DNA of 64,000 nucleotides, from positions 315,942 to 379,941 of the forward strand of contig NZ_JARAJZ010000002.1 of assembly GCF_028765345.1 (NCBI RefSeq), read 5' to 3'. The translations under genes were made by a program, and so were the position numbers. The notes under the pieces were generated by a model. The model was given only the letters and a program-made list of their open reading frames with translations, did not search any database and was not told the DNA's origin. The DNA is from Sporolactobacillus sp. CQH2019. GTDB lineage: Bacteria > Bacillota > Bacilli > Bacillales > Sporolactobacillaceae. Position 1 is the stretch's first letter. Each line of letters starts with the position of its first letter. This document shows, in pieces, positions 50,454 through 58,435 of this stretch.

Positions 50454-51314
50454 CTAGATACTCTCAAAATATTTTTCAAGCTCGGCCGCACGCTTCGCCG
50501 CTTCCTCCGGGGAAACTTCCGGCTCCTTCTTCGGATGTTCCTGTTTCATCCACGCGGGGACAACCTCTTGGCGTGTTGCTGCTGTCTGTGTGCGGCTCTG
50601 TGTCGCTTGTTTTCGTGTTTGTTGGTACTTTTTCTGTTCCGCCTTGACATCGACAAGAGTCTTGATACCCTTTGCAGCCCAATTGTTTAATATCCCCGCA
50701 GCGTATCCATAGGACTTACCAACTTCTGCAGCTATTCTGAACGCCTTGCAGACGGCTTCATCGCTAATCCCGTCCTGTTCAAGATAGACGATGATTTTCT
50801 CACACTGTATCGGGCTGGGCTGTTGTCCGAAGCACTGATAATATTCATCAAACCAATGCTGCCGACTAACTGCAGTTTGTTGTTTCGTTTCGTTTGGTTT
50901 CGTTTCAGGACTAACTAATGCGGAAGCATTGTCGGAAAGGTTGTCGGAAGCATTGTCGGAAACCGTATAGGAAGCATTGCCGGCATCTGTTGCTGACAGC
51001 AATGATTTCCCGGAAACTTTGTAGGCAATCATTGCCGACAAATCAAATAATTGATAAACAGCTGACTTATTTCCCTTCCGCGATTTGAAATCAATGAATC
51101 CTTTTGTCTTTAACTCGTTACGTGCGTTCGATATCGTTCTTTCGGAAAGGCCTGTCTTAATGCATAACACCGATACAGCTACCGCAAATTCTCTAAGCCA
51201 TCCAGCCTTATTGTTTACGCTCGCTAAGGCGTGCCATAAAGCAATTGCTGATGTGCTAAGCTGACTTGTTTCGAGCCGATCATAGAATGCATTAATCAAT
51301 TTGATATAGTTCAA
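50454..51314 (-). CDS. DnaD-like replication initiation protein
   Basis: A 286-residue protein. The N-terminal winged HTH (YIKLINAFYDRLETSQLSTSAIALWHAL, GLSERTISNARNELKTKGFI) is followed by a linker with imperfect NASDN repeats. A DnaD domain follows (YYQCFGQQPSPIQCEKIIVYLEQDGISDEAVCKAF, YGYAAGILNNWAAKGIKT). It would bind the phage origin and recruit a helicase loader; no DnaC-like gene follows here. Confidence 0.85.
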   Translation of the reverse strand: MNYIKLINAFYDRLETSQLSTSAIALWHALASVNNKAGWLREFAVAVSVLCIKTGLSERTISNARNELKTKGFIDFKSRKGNKSAVYQLFDLSAMIAYKVSGKSLLSATDAGNASYTVSDNASDNLSDNASALVSPETKPNETKQQTAVSRQHWFDEYYQCFGQQPSPIQCEKIIVYLEQDGISDEAVCKAFRIAAEVGKSYGYAAGILNNWAAKGIKTLVDVKAEQKKYQQTRKQATQSRTQTAATRQEVVPAWMKQEHPKKEPEVSPEEAAKRAAELEKYFESI

Positions 51315-51318
51315 GGCC

Positions 51319-51486
51319 TCACCCCCTTAAACACTCATCCTTCTTCACACAAACAATCTGTCTGTTTTTCACTTCAACCCGCACCGGTTTCATGTCCGGC
51401 CAGTTGCGCCGGAGATACGAGGTAACATACTGCTTAAAATTAGGCTCACCCCACATGTAAGGGGGAATTATAATGTGATAGTCCAT
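51319..51486 (-). CDS. 55-residue hypothetical protein
   Basis: MDYHIIIPPYMWGEPNFKQY... PVRVEVKNRQIVCVKKDECLRG. GAGGTGGACTG precedes ATG 51486, and the gene fills the gap between the recombination and replication genes. The function is unknown. Confidence 0.6.
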   Translation of the reverse strand: MDYHIIIPPYMWGEPNFKQYVTSYLRRNWPDMKPVRVEVKNRQIVCVKKDECLRG

Positions 51487-51496
51487 TCAGTCCACC

Positions 51497-52480
51497 TCAG
51501 AACGGAAGTTCATCATCTGATGGAAGATCCGGGTTATCCAGCGGTCCACTTGTGAATGGATCTTCGATAGCAGGCTTCCCTTGCCAATTGGATTCATCGG
51601 GTTTCGGATTCTCTGACTTCTTTTCATCGCCCTTGGGTTGATTACTGGCCGCTTCCTTAGCAGATTTTTTCTTTTCCTCAACCTTCTCCTTAGCCGCGGC
51701 GAGCATCAGGCTAATTGCTTTTTTAATAGCTGGATCTGTCCGATCCTGTTTGTTGAGCCACTGCAGGTAGCCCTGGTTCTCTTTAAATATGTCCCTGAGT
51801 GTCTCACCTTTGTACTTGCCAAATCGGATTACAAGACTTCCTGCGTCCTTAGCCGTCATTGTTTCGGTCTGCTCGGCCTGCTGGAATTGAGCCATGTCCT
51901 CCACGTCCTGGGTAAAGATTTCCGACAGGCTGGCGACTGTCAGCGTCGCATCGATCTGAGCCCGTTTCTTTGCCATTTTCAAGATCGTGTTGGCGATGCT
52001 GCAGGTGTCGTCATTCTCAATGCGGTATTTTGTCTGGCCGTACTTGTTCGTGCGCTTCTGTAATGTCGATTTATCAACACCATCCGGAATATCTTCTTCC
52101 TTAACAAGACGCCAGCGGTACTTATCTTCTTTTGAGTTACAGCTTCCCACGCCTTCCGTGATCTTCCAACCATTTTTTAGCAGAGAGCATTTAAAGGTGT
52201 AAGCGAATAACCCTTTATCGTAGTCCTCGATCTTCTCGACCAGTTCATACTGGCTTGTCAGGCCAAACAGCATGAGCACTTTTTCAGCGCCCGGCTTTAA
52301 CAGTGTCGGCTTGCCTGTACCAGGGATGACGTCGAAGTCATGGCCGGACTTCAGTGTGCTGTGAATGACGGCCTGAAGCTTACTAATTTTTCCGAGCGTG
52401 TTCTGTACAGAACTAACATCTATGTCGTCAATGAGCGACAGCGATGTGTTATTTTGAGCTAATTCTCTTTCCGGAACCAT
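51497..52480 (-). CDS. phage DNA recombination-type protein with an SSB-like acidic tip
   Basis: A 327-residue protein. The N-terminal 210 residues (VIHSTLKSGHDFDVIPGTGKPTLLKPGAEKVLMLFGL; NTILKMAKKRAQIDATLTVASLSEIFTQD) belong to a family common in phage recombination modules. Residues 225-255 (RFGKYKGETLRDIFKENQGYLQWL) resemble the C-terminal piece of exonuclease-X-like proteins. The end SDDELPF mimics the SSB C-terminal tip that recruits repair proteins. ATG 52480 is chosen from context. It may be a single-strand annealing protein, by inference. Confidence 0.65.
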   Translation of the reverse strand: MVPERELAQNNTSLSLIDDIDVSSVQNTLGKISKLQAVIHSTLKSGHDFDVIPGTGKPTLLKPGAEKVLMLFGLTSQYELVEKIEDYDKGLFAYTFKCSLLKNGWKITEGVGSCNSKEDKYRWRLVKEEDIPDGVDKSTLQKRTNKYGQTKYRIENDDTCSIANTILKMAKKRAQIDATLTVASLSEIFTQDVEDMAQFQQAEQTETMTAKDAGSLVIRFGKYKGETLRDIFKENQGYLQWLNKQDRTDPAIKKAISLMLAAAKEKVEEKKKSAKEAASNQPKGDEKKSENPKPDESNWQGKPAIEDPFTSGPLDNPDLPSDDELPF

Positions 52481-52481
52481 T

Positions 52482-53036
52482 TTAGTTCGCCTCCACAATC
52501 GGTTTGTCTTCTTGCTGTTCGACAACAATGAATGGGAATACTTCACCGGTATCTTTGTCTACTGCTATTCCCGTTCCATCGCCTGCTATTGCAAATCTTT
52601 TCTTGATTTTAGCTTTATCAAGTTCCTCTTTGATACGAATCAATTCTGTATATCCTGCTTGTTTCAGCCGATCAATAGCATCCTCTGAAAACTGCCATTT
52701 CGGTTGCTGCTTCCGAAAACCAATTTTTCCGTGTGGAAGTTTCAACGTTTTGAATTTTGGATCATTAGCGCGCTTTGTCTTGACGTAACCGATAAGCATG
52801 GACGTGAAGTATTCAACATCCTTGTTCAGCCGTTCCACCTGCTCGTTTTCCCACTGCTCAATGACTTGTATCTGTTCCTCTGCTTCCGTCTTCACAGCGC
52901 CCTGCTGCGCCTTCACGACAGCCAGTTTGCGAAGCGCCCATTCGGCTTTACGGTCATCGTCGACGACGAATCCAGGCTGTGTGACGCCCTGCTGCTTGTC
53001 CAGATATTCCTGCAGTGATTCCTGCTCCATTGCCAT
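52482..53036 (-). CDS. Gam-family host-nuclease inhibitor
   Basis: A 184-residue protein with the Mu Gam-like layout: a central coiled coil (WALRKLAVVKAQQGAVKTEAEEQIQVIEQWENEQ), then KFKTLKLPHGKIGFRKQQPKWQF. Gam binds DNA ends and blocks RecBCD/AddAB-type nucleases. Start 53036 follows GGAAGGGAG. It is adjacent to the recombination protein, a usual pair. Confidence 0.85.
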   Translation of the reverse strand: MAMEQESLQEYLDKQQGVTQPGFVVDDDRKAEWALRKLAVVKAQQGAVKTEAEEQIQVIEQWENEQVERLNKDVEYFTSMLIGYVKTKRANDPKFKTLKLPHGKIGFRKQQPKWQFSEDAIDRLKQAGYTELIRIKEELDKAKIKKRFAIAGDGTGIAVDKDTGEVFPFIVVEQQEDKPIVEAN

Positions 53037-53106
53037 TTGAAAAACTCCCTTCCACCCTGTATAATCAGGGTATGGATTGATTTGATATTTGATCGAAAAG
53101 TCGCCC

Positions 53107-53328
53107 TTAGACAGCGGCTTTTTTGTTTTGTTCCTCCTCAACGGCTGCCAAGTGGTTGAGATAGTTCTGCAACATGCGGATGGTCTTCTTCGTTTCGTGA
53201 GCGGAGATCTCCCAAATATTGCGACCGCTCTGTGTTTTTGCGTTAAAATATTCATTTTCTGCTGTCTTCAACCACTCTTGCTTATCTTCCAAATCCATTT
53301 CGATCAGCCGAGCTAACGATGAATCCAT
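53107..53328 (-). CDS. 73-residue helical hypothetical protein
   Basis: MDSSLARLIEMDLEDKQEW, then NIWEISAHETKKTIRMLQNYLNHLAAVEEEQ. AAGGAGGCG sets the start at 53328. It is charged and helical, part of the early operon. The function is unknown. Confidence 0.6.
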   Translation of the reverse strand: MDSSLARLIEMDLEDKQEWLKTAENEYFNAKTQSGRNIWEISAHETKKTIRMLQNYLNHLAAVEEEQNKKAAV

Positions 53329-53341
53329 GATTATCGCCTCC

Positions 53342-53545
53342 TTAATCGTGCCTAATTCCATGCTTGTAAAAATACCGTTCCTTGCATTCCAGGTCATCAT
53401 GGACGAGTTCGCCGTTTTCCATCTCGAAATACTCTTCAAATTGATAGATGGACTGCCCGCAGCTGTCACATTCACCGACTACGCAGTGCAGAACTTTGTG
53501 ATCGTTATACGGGGCACGGCCCGACACCATGGCGTTCTCAATCAT
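53342..53545 (-). CDS. 67-residue cysteine-containing early protein
   Basis: HCVVGECDSCGQSIYQF gives a CxxC zinc half-site with further cysteines at CVV and ECKERYF. GAAGGAGGCG precedes the ATG. This resembles small zinc-finger early proteins of phages (YqaI-like size). The function is unknown. Confidence 0.6.
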   Translation of the reverse strand: MIENAMVSGRAPYNDHKVLHCVVGECDSCGQSIYQFEEYFEMENGELVHDDLECKERYFYKHGIRHD

Positions 53546-53633
53546 CGCTATCGCCTCCTTCCCTGACCTGCCTCATCAGCGCCGGAAGGTCGTCTCCGGC
53601 GGACACCGGGTTATCCCGGCGTTTCGGCTTCAC
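53538..53633 (-). CDS. 31-residue coupled ORF
   Basis: It starts at GTG 53633 overlapping the previous stop (GTGA) and ends inside the next gene's first codons (ATGATTGA). The sequence is KPKRRDNPVSAGDDLPALMR.... The tight overlaps on both sides support translation, but the size makes it uncertain. Confidence 0.35.
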   Translation of the reverse strand: MKPKRRDNPVSAGDDLPALMRQVREGGDSDD

Positions 53634-53809
53634 AGTTTCAGCAAATCAGCGTGACCAATAATTTTGTATCCTTTTTTGGTCCATTTATCTGCGTCATAAA
53701 GGTTAATGCTGTTGAATACTTTGTATTTAGTAGCAATGTGAATATTAAATTCTCCATTTATGATCTTTCCGAGAATATCTCCTTCACGGACTTTGCTCTT
53801 TCCGAACAT
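53630..53809 (-). CDS. 59-residue early protein
   Basis: MFGKSKVREGDILGKIINGEFNIH... YKVFNSINLYDADKWTKKGYKIIGHADLLKL. ATG 53809 follows AGAGGGGGA. The function is unknown. Confidence 0.55.
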   Translation of the reverse strand: MFGKSKVREGDILGKIINGEFNIHIATKYKVFNSINLYDADKWTKKGYKIIGHADLLKL

Positions 53810-53846
53810 GTGCTTTCCCCCTCTGTCCATCCGTGATAGAATGGAA

Positions 53847-53981
53847 TTAACGTAAATTTTGTTTAACCTTTGAACGTCCGTTGCACCGGGCGTTCTTTCG
53901 TTTCTTGAGCCATTCCTCGATTTCTGCGTAAGAGACCCATACGATTATCAGCAACGCCGTGAAGTACACTAAATCATTCAT
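53847..53981 (-). CDS. 44-residue single-pass membrane protein
   Basis: MNDLVYFTALLIIVWVSYAEIE is one membrane helix, then a basic tail (KKRKNARCNGRSKVKQNLR). GGGAGGCAAAAAG precedes ATG 53981. It overlaps the regulator gene upstream by 4 bases. It could be a small exclusion or membrane-signalling protein; unknown. Confidence 0.55.
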   Translation of the reverse strand: MNDLVYFTALLIIVWVSYAEIEEWLKKRKNARCNGRSKVKQNLR

Positions 53982-54505
53982 TTCTTTTTGCCTCCCACCA
54001 TCCTCATGAATCCGCGATGGATTAACCTCGCCTGGCATCCGGTCCATGTTTTGAGCCATGAAATTTTATAAGTCTTGCAAACCGTTGCCATGTATTCGTT
54101 GAGAAAGGCTATCGCCTCGGACGCTTCATCCAGCGACTTTTTGATATCCTCACGTTCGAAATTTCCTAGATATTGAGGATTGATATCAAGAACCGCTTTC
54201 TGTATGGCGTGATAGGCTTCTTCCGTCTCCTTCATGGTCCGGGATTGGATAGCCGAACACTGCCGGATCATTGCCGGGCCGTCGAGCGCCGGCGCCCACG
54301 CTCCCCCTGTGTACTCGTTAGCGAGCGCCCGGGCAAGGTCCGGATCGTCGTACTTGTTCATGACCTTCAAGGACACGTCCTTCGGCATCCGAGCCCGCTC
54401 AGTTTCGTAGGATGAAACGGCCTCGCGGGAAACATTTAATTCAAGCGATAATTGCTGCTGACTCTCCTTCCCCCGGGCCCGCTTAAACTCCTTACCAACT
54501 CCCAC
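53978..54505 (-). CDS. XRE-family HTH protein of the early operon
   Basis: A 175-residue protein starting at GTG 54505 behind AAAGGAGTG; an upstream TTG has no site. The HTH is FKRARGKESQQQLSLELNVSREAVSSYETERARMPKDV. The rest (AIQSRTMKETEEAYHAIQKAVLDINPQYL, LDEASEAIAFLNEYMATV) is helical and matches regulators such as B. subtilis YqaH-neighbour proteins only loosely. It is probably a second early regulator. Confidence 0.75.
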   Translation of the reverse strand: MGVGKEFKRARGKESQQQLSLELNVSREAVSSYETERARMPKDVSLKVMNKYDDPDLARALANEYTGGAWAPALDGPAMIRQCSAIQSRTMKETEEAYHAIQKAVLDINPQYLGNFEREDIKKSLDEASEAIAFLNEYMATVCKTYKISWLKTWTGCQARLIHRGFMRMVGGKKK

Positions 54506-54562
54506 TTTCTCTCTCACTCCTTTTTGCCTAAAATATCCAGCTTTCAAAGTACAATTAAATTG

Positions 54563-54868
54563 TTAAATAGCATGAATTTTTTTTAAATCGGGTACATTCT
54601 CTTTAATCCATTCGGTATGATCTTCAATCCATTTTTTAAGAAGGTGTTTAGGGACCCTAACCCCAACCTCGCGAAAAACTGGAAAGTCTTGGCGATTCAA
54701 CAAATTCGTGATTGTCGGCTGCGTCACACCGAATATTTCAGCTAGATCCCTGCGTTTCAGCATAACCAGTTCATCCGGATCAACTTTTGATTTCAACTGA
54801 TCGATTTCTTCCTTGAGCGGTGCTACTTCTTGAGCGACGGCTGAACGAATAGCATCTTCGATGGACAT
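54563..54868 (-). CDS. excisionase/MerR-type DNA-binding protein
   Basis: A 101-residue protein. A coiled N-terminus (AIRSAVAQEVAPLKEEIDQLKSKV) is followed by a winged HTH (LKRRDLAEIFGVTQPTITNLLNRQDFPVFREVGVRVPKHLLKKWI), the layout of excisionase-like phage proteins. ATG 54868 follows GAAAGGAGCG. It is a candidate directionality factor for the integrase; unproven. Confidence 0.7.
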   Translation of the reverse strand: MSIEDAIRSAVAQEVAPLKEEIDQLKSKVDPDELVMLKRRDLAEIFGVTQPTITNLLNRQDFPVFREVGVRVPKHLLKKWIEDHTEWIKENVPDLKKIHAI

Positions 54869-54884
54869 CGATTTAACGCTCCTT

Positions 54885-55013
54885 TCAGTTTTGCTTGAGG
54901 ATGGCAATAGCCTTGACTAAATTGAGAACGTCTTCCGCCTCATTGCCACGTTTGAGACGTTCAGTCGCCTGCTTTGCTAATTCGTTACAGAGTTCTTGTT
55001 CTTGCTTGGTCAT
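54885..55013 (-). CDS. 42-residue helical protein
   Basis: MTKQEQELCNELAKQATERL... LNLVKAIAILKQN. CAGGAGGTGA precedes ATG 55013, which directly follows the stop of the Cro-like gene. The function is unknown. Confidence 0.6.
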   Translation of the reverse strand: MTKQEQELCNELAKQATERLKRGNEAEDVLNLVKAIAILKQN

Positions 55014-55253
55014 TTAACTCACCTCCTGAGTTTGCTTTAAGTTCTTAGTTTCTAAGAATACTTCATCAAAAAAATATGACGTAGATAAATTTAATGCTTT
55101 ACATATTTTCTCGTATTCATCAACTTTAATGCCTTGCTTTCCCAGCATCATTCTTGAAAACTTGGAATCATCAATTGATGAAAGATCGGCAACATATCCG
55201 AATTTCAAGCCTTTACTCTCGATGTATTGACGAATACGGTGATTAATTTTCAT
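55014..55253 (-). CDS. Cro-like XRE regulator, first gene of the lytic operon
   Basis: A 79-residue protein: KINHRIRQYIESKGLKFGYVADLSSIDDSKFSRMMLGKQGIKVDEYEKICKALNLSTSYFFDE is a compact HTH. AAAGGAGGCG gives ATG 55253; longer frames run through the promoter. One operator copy lies inside its 3' end (55042-55058). It should oppose the CI-type repressor. Confidence 0.85.
   Translation of the reverse strand: MKINHRIRQYIESKGLKFGYVADLSSIDDSKFSRMMLGKQGIKVDEYEKICKALNLSTSYFFDEVFLETKNLKQTQEVS
55042..55058. promoter_or_regulatory. repressor operator inside the cro-like gene
   Basis: TTCTTAG TTT CTAAGAA, a perfect 7+3+7 inverted repeat identical in pattern to those between the divergent promoters, though within coding sequence 195 bases past the cro-like start. 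It could support looping or block elongation. Confidence 0.6.
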
Positions 55254-55269
55254 TTTATCGCCTCCTTTG

Positions 55270-55286
55270 TTCTTATTATCTAAGAA
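55270..55286. promoter_or_regulatory. repressor operator near the cro-like start
   Basis: TTCTTATTATCTAAGAA, an imperfect copy of the 17-base operator, between the leftward -10 and the cro-like ribosome site. Confidence 0.7.
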
Positions 55287-55298
55287 CTCTATATACAT

Positions 55299-55328
55299 AC
55301 TATACTTCTTAGAATCTAAGATGTCAAT
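55299..55328 (-). promoter_or_regulatory. leftward early promoter with operator in the spacer
   Basis: On the minus strand TTGACA, 17 bases, TATAGT. The spacer is the operator TTCTTAG AAT CTAAGAT (plus 55306-55322), so repressor binding would directly block polymerase. Confidence 0.8.
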
Positions 55329-55378
55329 ATATTTTTCTAAGATATACGGAATTTTTTCTTTAATGCTAGGAAGAGGGA

Positions 55379-55384
55379 TATAAT
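55379..55384 (+). promoter_or_regulatory. -10 element of the repressor gene
   Basis: TATAAT sits 21 bases before the repressor start at 55406, giving a leader of about 15 bases. This rules out the upstream ATG at 55385 as the start. A further operator half-site (TCTAAGA, 55336-55342) lies upstream, near where the -35 should be. Confidence 0.65.
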
Positions 55385-55405
55385 ATGAACACGGAGGTGA
55401 TGCGA

Positions 55406-55840
55406 ATGTCTGTGCTATCCGACAGATTAAAATTAGCAAGGGAAAGCCAGAATTTAAAGCAGACTCAGGTTAAAGAGAGAACAGGTATAAATAATAAAAC
55501 ATTAAGCGGATATGAAAACGGAATTAGCGTCCCTGATCCGGAAACATTGACTAAATTAGCTGATTTATATGATGTTTCAACTGATTATTTATATGGACGT
55601 ACTGATAAGAAACATTATTATGAACTTAATGATAAAGATGAGAAAGACATTGCCAGGCAGCTGGAAAAAATCTTGTCCGGAATGGACAGCAGAGCAAACC
55701 TTAACTTCGACGGTGAGCCGATGGATGAGACAACTAAGGAATTAGTTAAGGCACAAATTGAATCGAACTTAAAGTTTGCTAAACAGATGGCAAAGAAGAA
55801 ATTCACCCCTAAAAAATATCGTGACAATACTGATACCTGA
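55406..55840 (+). CDS. CI-type phage repressor (XRE family)
   Basis: A 144-residue protein. The HTH is in the first 60 residues (LSDRLKLARESQNLKQTQVKERTGINNKTLSGYENGISVPDPETLTKLADLYDVSTDYLYGRTD); the rest is a charged helical tail without a LexA-type protease domain. CGGAGGTGATG precedes ATG 55406. With no self-cleavage domain, induction probably goes through the ImmA-like protease encoded next. It is divergent from the cro-like gene. Confidence 0.88.
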   Translation: MSVLSDRLKLARESQNLKQTQVKERTGINNKTLSGYENGISVPDPETLTKLADLYDVSTDYLYGRTDKKHYYELNDKDEKDIARQLEKILSGMDSRANLNFDGEPMDETTKELVKAQIESNLKFAKQMAKKKFTPKKYRDNTDT

Positions 55841-55851
55841 GGTGATCAGCG

Positions 55852-56262
55852 ATGGATATTGATTCTTCGGTACTGAAATCAGTAAATAAGTACGGAACAA
55901 ACGATCCATTCATGATCACAAAAAAGATGGGGATTTTTCTTTTCTTTGCCGATCTTGGCGATACATTCGGATTTTATAACTGTGCAAATCGAATCAAGAT
56001 GATTAATATCAACGATACGATTAATGATATTATGAAAAGATTTGTCTGTGCTCATGAATTAGCACATGCTATATTGCATCCATATTTAAATGTTCCGTAT
56101 ATGAGAAGGCAAACACTTTTTAGTATTGATAAGATTGAGTGTGAGGCGAACAGATTTGCCACAAAACTATTAACATTTGAAACCGATTACGAATCATGGA
56201 TGACTAAAGAGAATTATCTTAAAGTATGCGGAATACCGCCAGAAATGGCGAGATTTATCTAA
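55852..56262 (+). CDS. ImmA/IrrE-type metallopeptidase
   Basis: A 136-residue protein with HELAH in FVCAHELAHAILHPYLN and ECEANRFATKLL supplying the third ligand. In ICEBs1 and many phages such proteases cleave the neighbouring repressor after DNA damage. It starts 12 bases after the repressor gene behind GAGGTGATC, so the two are co-expressed. Confidence 0.9.
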   Translation: MDIDSSVLKSVNKYGTNDPFMITKKMGIFLFFADLGDTFGFYNCANRIKMININDTINDIMKRFVCAHELAHAILHPYLNVPYMRRQTLFSIDKIECEANRFATKLLTFETDYESWMTKENYLKVCGIPPEMARFI

Positions 56263-56409
56263 CCAAAAAATAGTAGACTCATACAATGCTATATATTTCG
56301 ATCAATTGATATAATATATGTGGACCTTTATCATGGTAAATCATCCCATGAATGCAGATGTTTACTCATTTGAGTTTACATAGATAAATTTTCATAGGGG
56401 GAAAATATA

Positions 56410-57018
56410 ATGGCATCAGACAAGCCGAAAAAAAGATTTTACAAGAGATGGTGGTTCTGGGTAATTGTCGTTGTAATTGTAATTATTATTGCTATCGGAA
56501 GCAGCGGAGGTGGAGACAATAGCAATTCAAGCTCTAGCACAACAACAACCAATTCAAGTAGTTCCACTTCAACTTCCGGGATTGATAAAATAAATAATAC
56601 TAATTTCTCTGATACTTCCGGTCAACAGACGACAACGGTCAGCAAAGCTGAAATTAAAGACGTATCAGATCAAGGGCTTACCGATGATAATGGCAATGAT
56701 ATTAAATATGCTCTCGTTATTAATATGAGTGTTAAGAATGACGCAAATGATCAAGCAACAGCTTATCCTGCACAGGGACATATCGTTTTACCAGACGGTA
56801 CTCAGATTTCCGGAGCAGAAGGTCTAGATAGTTCACTTGATTCAGCATTCAAAGAGGGAGATATAGAGAAAGGTGCGATCGTTAAGGGCGATGTATATTT
56901 CCCACTGAAAGATTCACAAGCAAAATCAATTAAAAATGCACAATTTAAGTTTCAAGTTATGTGTGGAGACGAAAATGTGACAGAAAAAAATTATACTGTT
57001 AATTTAAATTTCAAATGA
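56410..57018 (+). CDS. membrane-anchored DUF4352 protein of the lysogeny module
   Basis: A 202-residue protein. A short basic head is followed by one membrane helix (WWFWVIVVVIVIIIAI), a 35-residue Ser/Thr/Asn linker, then a beta-sandwich DUF4352-like domain (KYALVINMSVKNDANDQ, YPAQGHIVLPDGTQ, VYFPLKDSQAKSI). It is displayed outside the cell. Genes in this slot often affect superinfection; that role is inferred. It is closed by a terminator. Confidence 0.75.
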   Translation: MASDKPKKRFYKRWWFWVIVVVIVIIIAIGSSGGGDNSNSSSSTTTTNSSSSTSTSGIDKINNTNFSDTSGQQTTTVSKAEIKDVSDQGLTDDNGNDIKYALVINMSVKNDANDQATAYPAQGHIVLPDGTQISGAEGLDSSLDSAFKEGDIEKGAIVKGDVYFPLKDSQAKSIKNAQFKFQVMCGDENVTEKNYTVNLNFK

Positions 57019-57045
57019 TCTCAAGCTTTTAGTAACTAAAGGATC

Positions 57046-57070
57046 GCCGCATTAAGCGGCTTTTCTTTTC
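57046..57070 (+). terminator. terminator before the integrase
   Basis: GCCGC at 57046-57050 pairs with GCGGC at 57056-57060, followed by TTTTCTTTT. Confidence 0.8.
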
Positions 57071-57174
57071 AACATAAAATAGAACATATATTCCCATATA
57101 GGACCGAAAATTGTACCAGCAGCATCACACAGACGCGTAATAATGATCAGAGATTTTCAAAGGAGAGTGGTACC

Positions 57175-58365
57175 ATGTTTTTTAAAAATGTGGAAACAAA
57201 ATACGGGACACGTATTATTTGTACTGGAGAAGGGCCACGGGATCCGGTGACAGGAAAACGGCAGCAGATCAGGCGCCGAGGTAAAACAAAAAAGGAAGCA
57301 AAAGCAAGAGTTCAGGCAGTAATTGACGACATAGAAGGCCGAAGTTTGGCAGATCATAAAATTGCACAAAATATGCCATTTGAAAAACTGGCTGCCGATT
57401 GGTTTGAATTCTATTCAGTCGGGCCAAAAAAGAATACGGTCAGAAAACGCTCTAAAGAAATAAAGATTCTCAATCGCTATATTCCAAAAGCACCCATCGG
57501 GAAAATCAGCCGGCGCATGTATCAAGGAATTTTAGTGGACTTAGCCAAAAAAGGCTATGCCAAATCAACAATAAGCGGCGTACATGTTACAGCCAACATG
57601 ATCTTTAAACAGGCTATTGCCTGGGATTTACTTAAGGAAAATCCATGCGCCGGCGCAAAAATTCCAAAAAAGAGTTTAACGGTTGAAGAGATTCAAAATA
57701 ATAATATCGAAAATAAATATTTTGAAGATGATGAGCTGAAAGAATTTTTACGCACCGTTGATCGATACGGGCTTTATAATGATAAAGCTATTTTTTATAC
57801 CTTGCCATTTAGCGGCCTTCGTGCGGGCGAACTCTGCGCTCTGAAATGGAGCGATATCAATTTTGAAAATAACACTCTCAGCGTCACCAAAACCATTTAT
57901 ACCGAAAGTGATAATATGCACGAATATGAATTGACTCCGCCTAAAACATTAAAATCCATTCGCAAGTTTGATATGGATCCAGACATTATAGATATTTTAA
58001 AAAAGCATAAGCTGATTCAGGCCAGAATACGCCTTCGTTCTCAAGATTATCACAATGGCAATTTTGTGATTGCTCGGTTAAATGGGTACCCCTTTTTCCC
58101 CTATAATATTGATCGGCGGATGCAGCGGATTATGAAAAAAGCCCATTTAGCCAAAAAAATAACTCCACATGGTTTAAGACATACTTATGTTTGTATTCTG
58201 ACAGAACTTGGAGTTGATTTAAAAAGTATTATGGAGCGCGTTGGTCATAAAGATATGGAAACAACTCTTGAAATTTATACTCATGTCACCAACAAAATGA
58301 AAAAGGATACCGTCCAGAAAGTGAACCACTTTCTAAAAGATATCCTAAAAAAATCAACTGTATGA
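57175..58365 (+). CDS. int: tyrosine recombinase integrase
   Basis: A 396-residue protein with three parts. They are an AP2-like arm-binding N-terminus (TGEGPRDPVTGKRQQIRRRGKTKKEAKARVQ), a SAM-like core-binding domain (about 65-170), and a catalytic domain. The catalytic residues are R in SGLRAGEL, K in PPKTLKS, HGLRH, GHKD and Y in IYTHV. GGAGAGTGG precedes the ATG. It lies 76 bases from attR and would insert the phage at the 33-bp core. Confidence 0.95.
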   Translation: MFFKNVETKYGTRIICTGEGPRDPVTGKRQQIRRRGKTKKEAKARVQAVIDDIEGRSLADHKIAQNMPFEKLAADWFEFYSVGPKKNTVRKRSKEIKILNRYIPKAPIGKISRRMYQGILVDLAKKGYAKSTISGVHVTANMIFKQAIAWDLLKENPCAGAKIPKKSLTVEEIQNNNIENKYFEDDELKEFLRTVDRYGLYNDKAIFYTLPFSGLRAGELCALKWSDINFENNTLSVTKTIYTESDNMHEYELTPPKTLKSIRKFDMDPDIIDILKKHKLIQARIRLRSQDYHNGNFVIARLNGYPFFPYNIDRRMQRIMKKAHLAKKITPHGLRHTYVCILTELGVDLKSIMERVGHKDMETTLEIYTHVTNKMKKDTVQKVNHFLKDILKKSTV

Positions 58366-58435
58366 AAATAAATGAACATTTTTGGAGACTTTTTCGCTAT
58401 TAAGGTCTCTAAATACTTATAAAATCGTTGATAAA

